From NCBI GenBank assembly GCA_964552655.1, contig CAZKHG010000011.1, positions 21,440 through 85,439 of the forward strand: 64,000 nucleotides of DNA, written 5' to 3'. Positions 25,257-34,569 of the stretch are shown here, piece after piece (position 1 is the first letter of the stretch; every line of letters starts with the position of its first letter). A program made the position numbers and the translations under genes. Under the pieces are notes generated by a model that had not been told where the DNA came from, made no database searches, and saw nothing but the letters and a program-made list of their open reading frames with translations. Source of the stretch: CAZKHG01 sp964552655 (GTDB lineage: Bacteria; Bacteroidota; Bacteroidia; Bacteroidales; Tenuifilaceae).

Positions 25257-26129
25257 ATGAATTTTATTGTAGCATTCTTTTTCATTGTTTCTGTAACTCT
25301 CATAGGAATTCTTCCATTCCCGCTGATTTATGGTTTAGCAAACCTGGTTCGTTTTTTTATTTACCGTGTTTTTGGGTATAGAAAATTGGTAATTAGGCAA
25401 AACCTGCAGAACTCATTCCCAAATATCACTAAAGAAGAGGTAAATAGACTGACGGGTTTGATATACCGGAATCTGACAGATGTTCTCCTGGAAGGGATAA
25501 AATCCTTTACCATTGCAAAATCAAGCATCAAAAAGCGGCATCGCATTATCAACCCCGATATTCTTGAACCATTATACAAAACCGGAAGGAACATAATATG
25601 CGTAACTGCTCATTATGCCAACTGGGAATGGGGAAGTTTGTCGGCAAGTATGAATACGAGCTACAATGTTGTTGCTTTCTACAAGCCATTATCGAATAAA
25701 TACATTGACAAATTTGTTCGATGGAGCCGATCGAGATTTGGCACAACACTGGCATCTATTAAGGAGACAACATTAACCTTTGAGAAGTATCAAAATACAC
25801 AAACGATTTTTTTGATGGCTTCCGATCAAAGTACAACGAAGAAGATGAGAGACAAGGCGTATTGGATCAGGTTCTTAAATCAGGATACCGCATTTCTTCA
25901 TGGGTTGGAAAATCACGCCCGTAATAGCAATTGCCATGTAGTTTATGTTGATGTGCAAAGGGTGAAGCGTGGTTATTACACTGTTGAACTGTCCATTCTG
26001 GCTGAGAATCCGAATGATTTACCAGTAGGTGGAATCACAGAGCTTTATGCCCGGAAACTGGAAAAAGTCATTCTGAAAAAGCCAGAAAACTGGCTTTGGT
26101 CGCATCGGCGTTGGAAGTTAAAACGATAA
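25257..26129 (+). CDS. LpxL/HtrB-type lysophospholipid acyltransferase
   Basis: This is a 290-residue inner-membrane acyltransferase of the lipid A biosynthesis (LpxL/LpxM) superfamily, which adds a secondary acyl chain. It has one N-terminal membrane segment (MNFIVAFFFIVSVTLIGILPFPLIYGLA). The catalytic H-x4-E motif is in CVTAHYANWEWG, and a later substrate-binding region includes MASDQSTTKK. The product ends ENWLWSHRRWKLKR, typical of this family. The gene's last 12 bases overlap the convergent acyl-CoA synthetase gene. The exact acceptor is inferred to be lipid A or a related lipid. Confidence 0.93.
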   Translation: MNFIVAFFFIVSVTLIGILPFPLIYGLANLVRFFIYRVFGYRKLVIRQNLQNSFPNITKEEVNRLTGLIYRNLTDVLLEGIKSFTIAKSSIKKRHRIINPDILEPLYKTGRNIICVTAHYANWEWGSLSASMNTSYNVVAFYKPLSNKYIDKFVRWSRSRFGTTLASIKETTLTFEKYQNTQTIFLMASDQSTTKKMRDKAYWIRFLNQDTAFLHGLENHARNSNCHVVYVDVQRVKRGYYTVELSILAENPNDLPVGGITELYARKLEKVILKKPENWLWSHRRWKLKR

Positions 26130-27908
26130 GTATAATTTATCAATCTCCTCGCTATACTTCTCCATAAGCATTTTCCGTTTAACCTTTAACGTATTTGTTA
26201 GTGTTCCGCTTTGAATGCTTAAGGGTTCAGGTAAAAGGATAAATTTAACCACTTTCTCATAATCAGTTAGCTCTTGTTGAGCATTGTTTATCCTTTCCTG
26301 TATAATGGCTATAATTTCAGGTTTTGAAATTAGCTGTGTGTTATCAGCAAACCCGATATTCATGTTTTGAGCTAAAACTTTAAGGGTGTCAAATGCAGGT
26401 ACCACCAATGCAGACACAAATTTTCTGTTATCGCCAATAATTACGACTTGCTCGATAAGCGAATCCTGGCAAAGCAATAGTTCAAGCTTTTGGGGTGATA
26501 CATATTTGCCAACAGAAGTTTTTATCAGGTCTTTAATGCGGTCAACCATCACCAGGTCACCTTTTTCGGTTAAATAACCTTTATCGCCGCTATGATACCA
26601 GCCATCAATGAGCACCTTCCGGGTTTCATCAGGTTTTTTGTAATAACCTTGAAAAATGGTATTGCCACTAATCAGGATTTCGCCCTCATCGCTGATTTTC
26701 ACTGCAACTCCCGGCATAACTGTTCCACAGGTATCGAAATCATACACATCTGATCTAAAGCATGAAACTGTGGCTGATGTTTCAGTAGCACCATAACCGT
26801 AGTTGATAAAAATACCGGCAGCATGGAAAAACCTGAGCAGTTTAGGGTTAATGGCAGCACCAGCACAAGGCATAAATTTTATATTACCACCGAAAATTCC
26901 CCTGAGTTTTGCCAGTACGAGCTTGTTTGCTATACCACGCTTAATTTTAAGCCAGGTGGGAATAGGTTGATTTTTACTAAGATGCTCAGAGAATCGGTGC
27001 CCTGTGGCAATTGACCAGTTAAATATTTTTCTTTTGGCGGAAGGCCATTTAACCATCTCTGCCTGAATCCCCTCGTAGGTTTTCTCAAAAAACCGGGGTA
27101 CTGTGCACATCAGACTTGGTTTGATAATAGGTAGGTACTTAATAATTTCCCGGGGATTAACAATAAATGCATTTATTGCTCCACGGTAGAGCATATAGTA
27201 AGTCCAGGTACGTTCGAACACATGACTTAGGGGCAAAAAACTTACTGAAATGTCATTTTCGGTAACTGATAACCTATCGTCATGTATCTTGAAAACGTAC
27301 ATTAGGGTTTTATGATCAATTATTACCCCTTTGGAATCGCCAGTTGTGCCTGAAGTATAGATGATAGTGGCAATATCATCTGGTGAAGCTTCCTTCAAAA
27401 CCCTTGCCAGATCGTTATCCCGGTTACTTTCAGCCCCTGACTGGCAGAAATCTCGCCAATCAATTGATTTGTCATGGTTTGATGCTATTTGAGGATCGAA
27501 AACTACAATCTTTTTCAACGATTCAGTATTCTCAAGTAACCAAAGCGCTTTCTCATACTGATCATTATTCCCAACGAATAGCAGGCCCATGCCGGTTTCG
27601 TCGATAATGTATTTCAGCTGTTGTTTCGATGATGTGCTGTAAAATGGAACTACAACGCCCCTGATGCCAAGTATCCCTAAATCGGAGATTACCCATTCGG
27701 GACGGTTGTCACTAAAGATGCCTATTTTGTCACCATCCTTAAAACCATGATGGATCAACGCCTTCGATACATTCCCAGTTTCATGGAGAAGTTGGTTCCA
27801 GGTAATACTCTTAAAATCAGTTTTGTTTATATAGCTATGCCTGAATACTTCACGCTCAGCGTATTTTACAGCCCTTTCCTGAACCATGCTGATGATATGA
27901 TCCTTCAT
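26118..27908 (-). CDS. Long-chain acyl-CoA synthetase (AMP-forming)
   Basis: This 596-residue adenylate-forming enzyme activates fatty acids with ATP and CoA. The AMP-binding P-loop is IIYTSGTTGDSKGVIIDH, followed by LPLSHVFERTWTYYM, the adenine-binding NYGYGATETSATVS and the hinge DGWYHSGDKGYL. KDLIKTSVGKYVSPQKLE and the final catalytic lysine region TLTNTLKVKRK complete the C-terminal domain. The pattern matches FACS/FadD15-type enzymes that begin with an IKDHIISMVQERA-like helix. It converges on the LpxL-like gene with a 12-base overlap, so the two lipid genes are neighbours but not co-transcribed. Confidence 0.95.
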   Translation of the reverse strand: MKDHIISMVQERAVKYAEREVFRHSYINKTDFKSITWNQLLHETGNVSKALIHHGFKDGDKIGIFSDNRPEWVISDLGILGIRGVVVPFYSTSSKQQLKYIIDETGMGLLFVGNNDQYEKALWLLENTESLKKIVVFDPQIASNHDKSIDWRDFCQSGAESNRDNDLARVLKEASPDDIATIIYTSGTTGDSKGVIIDHKTLMYVFKIHDDRLSVTENDISVSFLPLSHVFERTWTYYMLYRGAINAFIVNPREIIKYLPIIKPSLMCTVPRFFEKTYEGIQAEMVKWPSAKRKIFNWSIATGHRFSEHLSKNQPIPTWLKIKRGIANKLVLAKLRGIFGGNIKFMPCAGAAINPKLLRFFHAAGIFINYGYGATETSATVSCFRSDVYDFDTCGTVMPGVAVKISDEGEILISGNTIFQGYYKKPDETRKVLIDGWYHSGDKGYLTEKGDLVMVDRIKDLIKTSVGKYVSPQKLELLLCQDSLIEQVVIIGDNRKFVSALVVPAFDTLKVLAQNMNIGFADNTQLISKPEIIAIIQERINNAQQELTDYEKVVKFILLPEPLSIQSGTLTNTLKVKRKMLMEKYSEEIDKLYLSF

Positions 27909-28094
27909 GAGATTTAGTTTTCCGGTTTAAATGTAAATTAAAGAAAAAAATCGATATCTGACATTAATTTCCTGAATAATAATACTTATTTCTTGATGAA
28001 CAGGATTTATTAGGCTACTAATTTTAACATGATTTATAGCTGGGTAATTATCATCATATTTTGCTAAATTGCTGGTTCATTATAACACTCAAAA

Positions 28095-31000
28095 ATGTCT
28101 CAATTGTTGGTTTACAAGGCTTCAGCAGGATCGGGGAAAACCTATCGGTTAGCTGCAGAGTATGTTAAGATTGTGATTGAAAACCCAAATTCCTATAAGA
28201 ATATACTGGCAGTAACCTTTACAAATAAAGCGACTGCAGAGATGAAATCCCGGATACTGGATGAGCTGAAAAAATTGTCAATGGGTCTTAAAACTCCAAT
28301 GTATGGTATTATTAGCGAGGAGACTAAGGTTAATCCTGATTTAATCCCTGCCAGGGCCTCTGCCGCATTGTCAAATATCTTACATAATTATTCCTTGTTT
28401 TCAGTAAGCACCATTGATAGTTTTGTTCAACGAGTTATTCAGTCCCTACTTTGGGAACTTGGGATAAAAGGCAGTCTGGAGTTGGAACTTGACAACAGCA
28501 TTGTTTTAAAACGTGCTGCCGACCTTATGCTTGATGAAGCTGCAGGAAATCCTGATCTGCTCAAATGGTTGATACAGATGGGCGAATCGCACATTGATGA
28601 TGGAAAGCCATGGGATATCAGAAAATCATTAACCGGACTTGGAAGCCAACTTTTTACGGAAAGTTTCAGGTTGATGAGCGGCGATGAAATTCAAAAGATA
28701 ATAAATCGCTCTGAAATTAATACTTTTAAAGAATCGCTTAAAAAAATTGTAGATGATTTTACTTTTACCTTACAAAATGAGGGTACAAGCGCGTTCAGGT
28801 TGATAAGCAACGCCGGATACAACGCCAGTAACTTTTTTCAGGGGTCGAGAGGGGTTTTTACATTTTTTAAAAAATGTTCAGAATTTAGGGAATTTGATTA
28901 TATACCTAATTACATGAGCAGCTATATTCAAAAGGTTTTGGATGATAGCTCCGGAAATCAATGGTTATCAGGCGAATCGAAGAGTGATCCCTCGATTTCA
29001 ACCGCATTAATCTCTTTAGTTCGTGCTCAGCTTCACCCGGCATTGGTCAGAATAATTGAGCATATAACTACAAAGAAACAGGAATTCTATACAGCCCGGT
29101 TAATCCTACATAATCTCAACTCGTTGGCAATTCTTGGGGATTTATGGCTTACCATCCATAAACTATCTGATGAAGAGGGATTTATGCTTTTATCGGATTT
29201 TGCCCCGTTACTCAGAGAATTTGTAAAAGATACAGATACCCCATTTCTATACGAGAAAATGGGGAACAGGTATAAAAATGTCATGATTGACGAGTTTCAG
29301 GATACATCTGTTATTCAATGGCAGAATTTTAAGCCTCTGATTAACAATAGCCTTTCACAAAATGGTTTTAGCATGCTGGTTGGGGATATAAAACAGGCAA
29401 TTTACAGGTGGCGTAATGGGGATTGGCGAATTCTTTCTACCAATATTCATGATGATTTTAACTCTTTTGGCATTCTTTCAAAAGATTTAAGTACCAACAG
29501 AAGAAGTTTACCGGCTGTAATTGATTTCAATAATAATTTCTTCACCCAAGCCTCTTCCATTTTAAAAGAAAGTATCAATGACTTAGCAGACGATAGCCAT
29601 AATGAGGCTATTGCTAAAGCAAATTCTCAGTTCGAGGTGGCATATAGTAATGTTATCCAGGAACCTACCCGGATTCAAAAGGAAAGTGGTTATGCAGAGG
29701 TTACTATACTACCAAAATCGAAGGAATATCCTTATGACAGCTGTTTGATGGACAACCTCCCAAATCTTGTATCGGATATTCAAAAAAGGGGATATCGTGC
29801 CGGTGATATTGCCATTTTGGTTAGAAAAAACGATGATGGGCAAAAGGTTGCTAATATGTTTTTGAAATGGAAGGCAAACAACCCTGAAGCTTATGGATTG
29901 TTTGAGGTTGTGAGCCAGGAGGGTTTGAGGTTGGTATCTTCGCCTGCAGTTCGGTTATGTATTGCAGCCTTGAAAACTATCTATGATCCGAATGATTTAA
30001 TCAGCACAGCCAGTTATGCAAAGGAGTTAAAACAATTAACATTAAACCCACCTGCAGTTTGGAGCGAATTATTTGATCTTGATTTTTTAAAATCAGAAAT
30101 AGAAAAACTGAACGACTTAAAATCGTTGTCAGTTCGGGAAATGCTTGAATCTATAATTAAAGTACATAACCTTTCTTCTGCACCAAAAGAGTACCCATAC
30201 ATAGCTGAACTTCAGGAGAGAGTTTTTGAACTGACCAGAAAGGGAGCACTCGATTTGGGCAGATTTCTTGATTGGTGGAGTGAAAAAGGGGAGAACCTGT
30301 CGCTTTCAATGCCTGAATCAAGGAATGCAATAAGTATAATGACAATTCATAAATCCAAGGGTTTGCAATTCCCGGTTGTAATAATTCCCTATTCCGGCTG
30401 GAGTTTTAATAAGAGCAACTCAGATTCCTACCTATGGGTTAATTCCAATAACACAGTTTTCAATAAACTACCCAAATACCCTGTAAACATCTCAGATGAA
30501 TTAAAAGAGAGCGAATTTTCAGGTTTTGCCATTGAAGAGGATTTGCAGGTTCTGGTTGATAATATCAACCTGCTTTATGTTGCCTATACCCGGGCTGAGG
30601 ATGAACTTTATATCTTTTGCCCGGAACCCCCAGAAGAAATGAAGATGAAAAGTACGGTTGACCTTATAAATGAAACACTAACCAGGCTCTCTTTTCAAAA
30701 TTTTAGGGTAGATGATTTTGTTCATCCGATGGGTTATACCTGTAAGAAATATTCTACCGGATATAAAACCCAGAATGTTCAATCAAAAGGGAGTGAAAAT
30801 AAATTTGAAACCTGGTCTTTGGTGGATTATCAGGTTGAGAGTATTCAAAAAGAGATAAAACAAAAATACGAATCAACAGATTTTTTTCTTGGAAACGATT
30901 CCCTTTCAGCTGCAAGGTTAAATTATGGTAAAACTATGCATAGCATTTTATCCCGGATTACCAGTGCAAAAAATCTTGATGAGGCAATAAATGCCTTACA

Positions 31001-31337
31001 ATCTGAAGGATTGATAAATGATCAGGATAAGCATGAAATCAAAAACCACATATCAAAAATTGTTAAAATGAAACCATTTGACCAATGGTTCTCAGGAGAT
31101 TGGATTGTTAAGACCGAATCGTCAATATTAACCAATAACGGCGAGGTGTACCGACCGGATAGGGTAATGATACGTGAAAATGAGGCAGTGGTTGTTGATT
31201 ACAAATTTGGGAAGGAGTTGCCTTCGCATGCAAATCAAATCCGAAAATACTCAGAATTACTTAGCCAAATGGGTTACCGAAAAGTTGAAAGCTACCTTTG
31301 GTATTTTGACGCAGGAAAACTGGAAAGAATCAGCTGA
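28095..31337 (+). CDS. AddA/RecB-like helicase-nuclease
   Basis: This 1080-residue UvrD-superfamily helicase has a nuclease tail, as in AddA or RecB, and would resect double-strand breaks. Walker A is YKASAGSGKTYRL (residues 7-19). The DEFQD-type Walker B lies near residue 399 (VMIDEFQDTSVIQW), followed by GDIKQAIYRWRNGD. The later motifs ISIMTIHKSKGLQFPVVI and LLYVAYTRAEDELYI are helicase motifs V and VI. The C-terminus has the PD-(D/E)xK nuclease site YRPDRV...VVVDYKFGK (about 1020-1038). The AddB-type partner is absent: its neighbours are an acyl-CoA synthetase and a thioesterase. Confidence 0.94.
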   Translation: MSQLLVYKASAGSGKTYRLAAEYVKIVIENPNSYKNILAVTFTNKATAEMKSRILDELKKLSMGLKTPMYGIISEETKVNPDLIPARASAALSNILHNYSLFSVSTIDSFVQRVIQSLLWELGIKGSLELELDNSIVLKRAADLMLDEAAGNPDLLKWLIQMGESHIDDGKPWDIRKSLTGLGSQLFTESFRLMSGDEIQKIINRSEINTFKESLKKIVDDFTFTLQNEGTSAFRLISNAGYNASNFFQGSRGVFTFFKKCSEFREFDYIPNYMSSYIQKVLDDSSGNQWLSGESKSDPSISTALISLVRAQLHPALVRIIEHITTKKQEFYTARLILHNLNSLAILGDLWLTIHKLSDEEGFMLLSDFAPLLREFVKDTDTPFLYEKMGNRYKNVMIDEFQDTSVIQWQNFKPLINNSLSQNGFSMLVGDIKQAIYRWRNGDWRILSTNIHDDFNSFGILSKDLSTNRRSLPAVIDFNNNFFTQASSILKESINDLADDSHNEAIAKANSQFEVAYSNVIQEPTRIQKESGYAEVTILPKSKEYPYDSCLMDNLPNLVSDIQKRGYRAGDIAILVRKNDDGQKVANMFLKWKANNPEAYGLFEVVSQEGLRLVSSPAVRLCIAALKTIYDPNDLISTASYAKELKQLTLNPPAVWSELFDLDFLKSEIEKLNDLKSLSVREMLESIIKVHNLSSAPKEYPYIAELQERVFELTRKGALDLGRFLDWWSEKGENLSLSMPESRNAISIMTIHKSKGLQFPVVIIPYSGWSFNKSNSDSYLWVNSNNTVFNKLPKYPVNISDELKESEFSGFAIEEDLQVLVDNINLLYVAYTRAEDELYIFCPEPPEEMKMKSTVDLINETLTRLSFQNFRVDDFVHPMGYTCKKYSTGYKTQNVQSKGSENKFETWSLVDYQVESIQKEIKQKYESTDFFLGNDSLSAARLNYGKTMHSILSRITSAKNLDEAINALQSEGLINDQDKHEIKNHISKIVKMKPFDQWFSGDWIVKTESSILTNNGEVYRPDRVMIRENEAVVVDYKFGKELPSHANQIRKYSELLSQMGYRKVESYLWYFDAGKLERIS

Positions 31338-31342
31338 AAACC

Positions 31343-31825
31343 TTACTTGCCAATAAAGGCTTCAATACCAGGGTAGTTAAGTTGTTTTTTGGCAACATCC
31401 TTTGGATAGAAAAAGTATTGAACCACTCCTTCAGCGCATAGGTTATTCTCAGAATCATATAACTCAGTTTGAAAATTAGCCATCCTCTTCTCAGTTCCAA
31501 TAAGTTTAGCCTTAACTCTTATTGCCCCTTTATTTACATAAACAGGTTTGCGGTAGCGAATTTCAAGTTTAGATGTTACTCCCGCGGTTTCCAGCAAAAC
31601 ATACAATGCCCAACTTGCCACTTCATCCATTAGGGTTGATTGAATGCCGCCATGCAGAACATTAGGATAACCTTGTAGGTTAAAATCGGGATTCCATGAA
31701 GTTTCAACAGATTTATCCGCTTCATTGAACCAGAATTCAAGTTTAAGACCAATTGGGTTATGCTTGGAGCAACAGAAACACTGGTGTTCCTCGAACGATT
31801 CAAAAGGGTTTCGAATTTTAATCAT
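31343..31825 (-). CDS. PaaI-type hotdog thioesterase
   Basis: This is a 160-residue hotdog-fold acyl-CoA thioesterase of the PaaI/YbgC-like group. The hallmark is NVLHGGIQSTLMDEVASWAL, where the HGG turn and the Asp/Glu on the long helix form the active site. The RYRKPVYVNKGAIRVKAKL strand pair follows. Two cysteines near the N-terminus (HQCFCCSKHNPIGL) resemble the short lead region seen in many family members. The acyl substrate is unknown. Its gene lies 6 bases from the end of the helicase gene, tail to tail. Confidence 0.92.
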   Translation of the reverse strand: MIKIRNPFESFEEHQCFCCSKHNPIGLKLEFWFNEADKSVETSWNPDFNLQGYPNVLHGGIQSTLMDEVASWALYVLLETAGVTSKLEIRYRKPVYVNKGAIRVKAKLIGTEKRMANFQTELYDSENNLCAEGVVQYFFYPKDVAKKQLNYPGIEAFIGK

Positions 31826-31869
31826 ACAAAAATATTTTTAACAAATGTGGTTAATGTGCCATAAAAATA

Positions 31870-31877
31870 CAAAACTA
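31870..31877 (-). promoter_or_regulatory. Candidate promoter element for the thioesterase gene
   Basis: Minus-strand TAGTTTTG fits TAnnTTTG, 45 bases before the start at 31825. The distance is longer than usual, so confidence is low. Confidence 0.35.
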
Positions 31878-31979
31878 CAGTTTGTAAGTAATCCGAAATG
31901 CGATCTTATTCACTTTCTCACAATTATTAAATAATGAACATTTTAAAATTATACCTGTTTATAAAAATAAAAAACAGCT

Positions 31980-32657
31980 ATGAACAAATATCTTTTAATT
32001 TTTACACTCACCCTGTTTAGGTTGGGTTTAACTGCTCAAAATTCATCACCTTTTACATTCCCGGCTTTGCCCTACAGCTACGATGCATTAGAACCATACA
32101 TTGATAAGGCAACAATGGAAGTGCATTATGATAAGCACTTCAGAGCCTACTACAACAATTTTGTTAAAGCAGCAGCTGAGAATAATCTAAACGGGAAAAG
32201 CATGGAGGAAATTTTCTCTCAGGTAAGCAAGTACCCTGTAGCCATCAGGAATCACGGTGGAGGATATTACAATCACTCTCTATTTTGGGAAGTAATGACA
32301 CCAAATGGCGGTGGAACCCCACAAGGCAGTTTACTTGATGCAATTAACAGAGATTTTGGCTCATTTGACGCTTTTGTAAAAGAGTTCGAGAAGGCGGCTA
32401 CAACTTTGTTTGGAAGTGGTTGGGCTTGGTTATCGGTTGATGAATCTGGTAAACTTTTTATTTCTCAACTTCCAAATCAGGATAACCCATTGATGGATGT
32501 TGCACCTAAACGCGGTACGCCAATTCTAGCACTTGATGTTTGGGAACATGCATATTACCTGAAATATCAGAACAAAAGGGCAGATTATGTGGCCAACTTC
32601 TGGAAAGTTGTTAATTGGAAAACTGTTGAAGACAGATATAGTAAAACCTTGAAATAA
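31980..32657 (+). CDS. Exported Fe/Mn superoxide dismutase
   Basis: This 225-residue enzyme dismutates superoxide. A signal peptide (MNKYLLIFTLTLFRLGLTA) precedes the conserved domain, so it acts outside the cytoplasm. The domain begins FTFPALPYSYDALEPYI. The metal ligands are visible: His in MEVHYDKHF, His in GGGYYNHSLFW, and Asp and His in LALDVWEHAYYLKYQNKRADYV. The GGG before YYNH and the Gln in PNQDNPLMD are more usual in manganese-type enzymes, but a cambialistic enzyme is possible. A strong terminator follows. Confidence 0.94.
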   Translation: MNKYLLIFTLTLFRLGLTAQNSSPFTFPALPYSYDALEPYIDKATMEVHYDKHFRAYYNNFVKAAAENNLNGKSMEEIFSQVSKYPVAIRNHGGGYYNHSLFWEVMTPNGGGTPQGSLLDAINRDFGSFDAFVKEFEKAATTLFGSGWAWLSVDESGKLFISQLPNQDNPLMDVAPKRGTPILALDVWEHAYYLKYQNKRADYVANFWKVVNWKTVEDRYSKTLK

Positions 32658-32664
32658 TCTAAAG

Positions 32665-32687
32665 AACCCGGTTTGCCGGGTTTTTTT
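32665..32687 (+). terminator. Rho-independent terminator after the superoxide dismutase gene
   Basis: AACCCGG (32665-32671) and CCGGGTT (32676-32682) pair perfectly around TTTG and are followed by a run of Ts. It lies 8 bases past the stop codon. Confidence 0.88.
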
Positions 32688-32775
32688 ATGCTTCATTGTA
32701 TTTAACTTCCTAAATATTTATTTTTTTCTGATATTTAACATCTTTTTAAAATATGATTAATATTGTGCAACCAAG

Positions 32776-32783
32776 TATCTTTG
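32776..32783 (+). promoter_or_regulatory. Bacteroidota -7 promoter element for pckA
   Basis: TATCTTTG fits TAnnTTTG, 43 bases before the pckA ATG. It follows the terminator of the preceding gene. Confidence 0.55.
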
Positions 32784-32825
32784 TTTGCTGTAATCTTTTT
32801 TCAATGTTAAATAAAAAGAATAAAT

Positions 32826-34442
32826 ATGACATCAATAGATCTTTCCATCTATGGTATAATTCAACCCAGCGAGGTTTTTTATAACCCCAGCTATAACCTG
32901 CTTTTTAATCATGAAACCTCGCATGATCTTGTAGGTTACGAAAGGGGAATCATTACTTCACTTGGAGCGGTAAATGTTGATACCGGTATATTTACCGGCC
33001 GATCCCCTAAAGACAAATATGTTGTAAAGGAACCAAACTCTGAGAACAATGTTTGGTGGGCTGAAAAAGGGAAAAAGAGTTCGGATAACAAGCCAATTAG
33101 TAAGGAAGTTTGGGATTACCTCAAGCAAATCAGTGCTGAGCAGCTGAGTGGTAAGCGGTTATACGTGGTTGACGCGTTCTGTGGGGCAAACATTGATACC
33201 CGTCTCAACGTAAGGTTTGTGATGGAGGTGGCCTGGCAGGCTCATTTTGTAAAAAATATGTTCATCCGCCCAAATGATGAGGAATTAAAATCATTCAAGC
33301 CAGACTTTGTTGTACTGGTAGCTTCTAAAACTTCAAATCCCCGGTGGAAAGAACAAAACCTAAATAGCGAGGTTTATGTTGCCTTCCATTTATCCGAACG
33401 GATGGCTGTTATTGGAGGTTCATGGTATGGTGGTGAAATGAAAAAGGGAATTTTTTCTGTGATGAACTACTACCTTCCCCTAAAAGGAATTGCCTCAATG
33501 CATTGCAGTGCAAATGTTGGTAAAGATGGTGGTGTGGCCATTTTCTTTGGTCTTTCAGGTACAGGGAAAACGACCCTTTCTGCCGATCCTAACCGGGCTC
33601 TAATTGGCGATGATGAGCACGGGTGGGATGATAATGGTGTTTTCAACTTTGAAGGTGGTTGCTATGCCAAGTGCATTGATCTTGATCCGGTTAAAGAACC
33701 TGATATTTTCGCTGCCATCCGGCGTGATGCTCTCCTTGAGAATCTTGATGTTGACACCAATGGCAATATTGATTTCAAATCAAAACGTAAGACGGAGAAT
33801 ACGCGGGTTTCCTACCCAATTTATCACATAGAGAATATTGTTAAACCTGTTTCCAAAGGAGGCCATGCAAAACATGTAATTTTTCTTACTGCTGATGCAT
33901 TTGGTGTACTACCACCGGTTTCCAGGTTAACCCCAGAGCAAACCCAGTACCACTTTTTAAGCGGATTTACTGCAAAGCTGGCTGGTACAGAACGTGGTGT
34001 TACCGAGCCACAACCCACATTCAGCAGCTGTTTTGGCCAGGCATTTCTGATGCTCCACCCTACAGTTTATGCCAGAGAGCTTGTTAAGAAGATGGAGAAA
34101 CATAATTCTAAAGCCTATTTGGTAAATACTGGGTGGATTGGTGGATCTTATGGCATTGGTAAGAGGATAGATTTGCCATCAACCAGAGCCCTAATTAACG
34201 CAATTCTGAATGGAAGCATCGAGAATTCGGAGTTTGAAACCATACCAATTTTTAACCTTCAGGTACCAAAATTTTTGAGTGGAGTTGATCCCAAATTCCT
34301 CAACCCGCGCAACAGCTGGCCAAATCCTTCTGATTGGGACATTGCAGCTCGTAACCTGGCCGAAAAGTTCATTAAAAACTTTGAAAATTTTACCGATAAC
34401 GATGCTGGTAAAAAATTGATTTCTGCCGGACCAATTATTTGA
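32826..34442 (+). CDS. pckA: Phosphoenolpyruvate carboxykinase (ATP)
   Basis: PckA converts oxaloacetate and ATP to phosphoenolpyruvate, CO2 and ADP. In anaerobic Bacteroidota it also runs in the carboxylating direction. At 538 residues it has the normal length. The family-specific FTGRSPKDKYVV, the kinase-1a P-loop GLSGTGKTTLSAD (around residues 241-253), the metal-binding LIGDDEHGWDD and the NTGWIGGSYGIGKRI region are all present. The catalytic Lys and His are in GGSWYGGEMKKGIFSVMNY and SMHCSANVG. It is a single gene between two terminator-bounded units. Confidence 0.98.
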   Translation: MTSIDLSIYGIIQPSEVFYNPSYNLLFNHETSHDLVGYERGIITSLGAVNVDTGIFTGRSPKDKYVVKEPNSENNVWWAEKGKKSSDNKPISKEVWDYLKQISAEQLSGKRLYVVDAFCGANIDTRLNVRFVMEVAWQAHFVKNMFIRPNDEELKSFKPDFVVLVASKTSNPRWKEQNLNSEVYVAFHLSERMAVIGGSWYGGEMKKGIFSVMNYYLPLKGIASMHCSANVGKDGGVAIFFGLSGTGKTTLSADPNRALIGDDEHGWDDNGVFNFEGGCYAKCIDLDPVKEPDIFAAIRRDALLENLDVDTNGNIDFKSKRKTENTRVSYPIYHIENIVKPVSKGGHAKHVIFLTADAFGVLPPVSRLTPEQTQYHFLSGFTAKLAGTERGVTEPQPTFSSCFGQAFLMLHPTVYARELVKKMEKHNSKAYLVNTGWIGGSYGIGKRIDLPSTRALINAILNGSIENSEFETIPIFNLQVPKFLSGVDPKFLNPRNSWPNPSDWDIAARNLAEKFIKNFENFTDNDAGKKLISAGPII

Positions 34443-34569
34443 TAGCCTATACAGCGAATTATAGTCAGAAAATGAATTTTGGCCAAGAAAGTTTGGGTTT
34501 GGGCAAAATATCCGTAATGTATAGTGATAAGTTTTATAATTGGTAATATCTATCTGATATACAATTGAT

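Noticed and set aside
34443..34569. Terminator hairpin between pckA and the chemoreceptor gene
   Set aside because: The best pairing (TTTTGGCC with GGGCAAAA) has a mismatch, a long loop and no T-run, so I could not support it.
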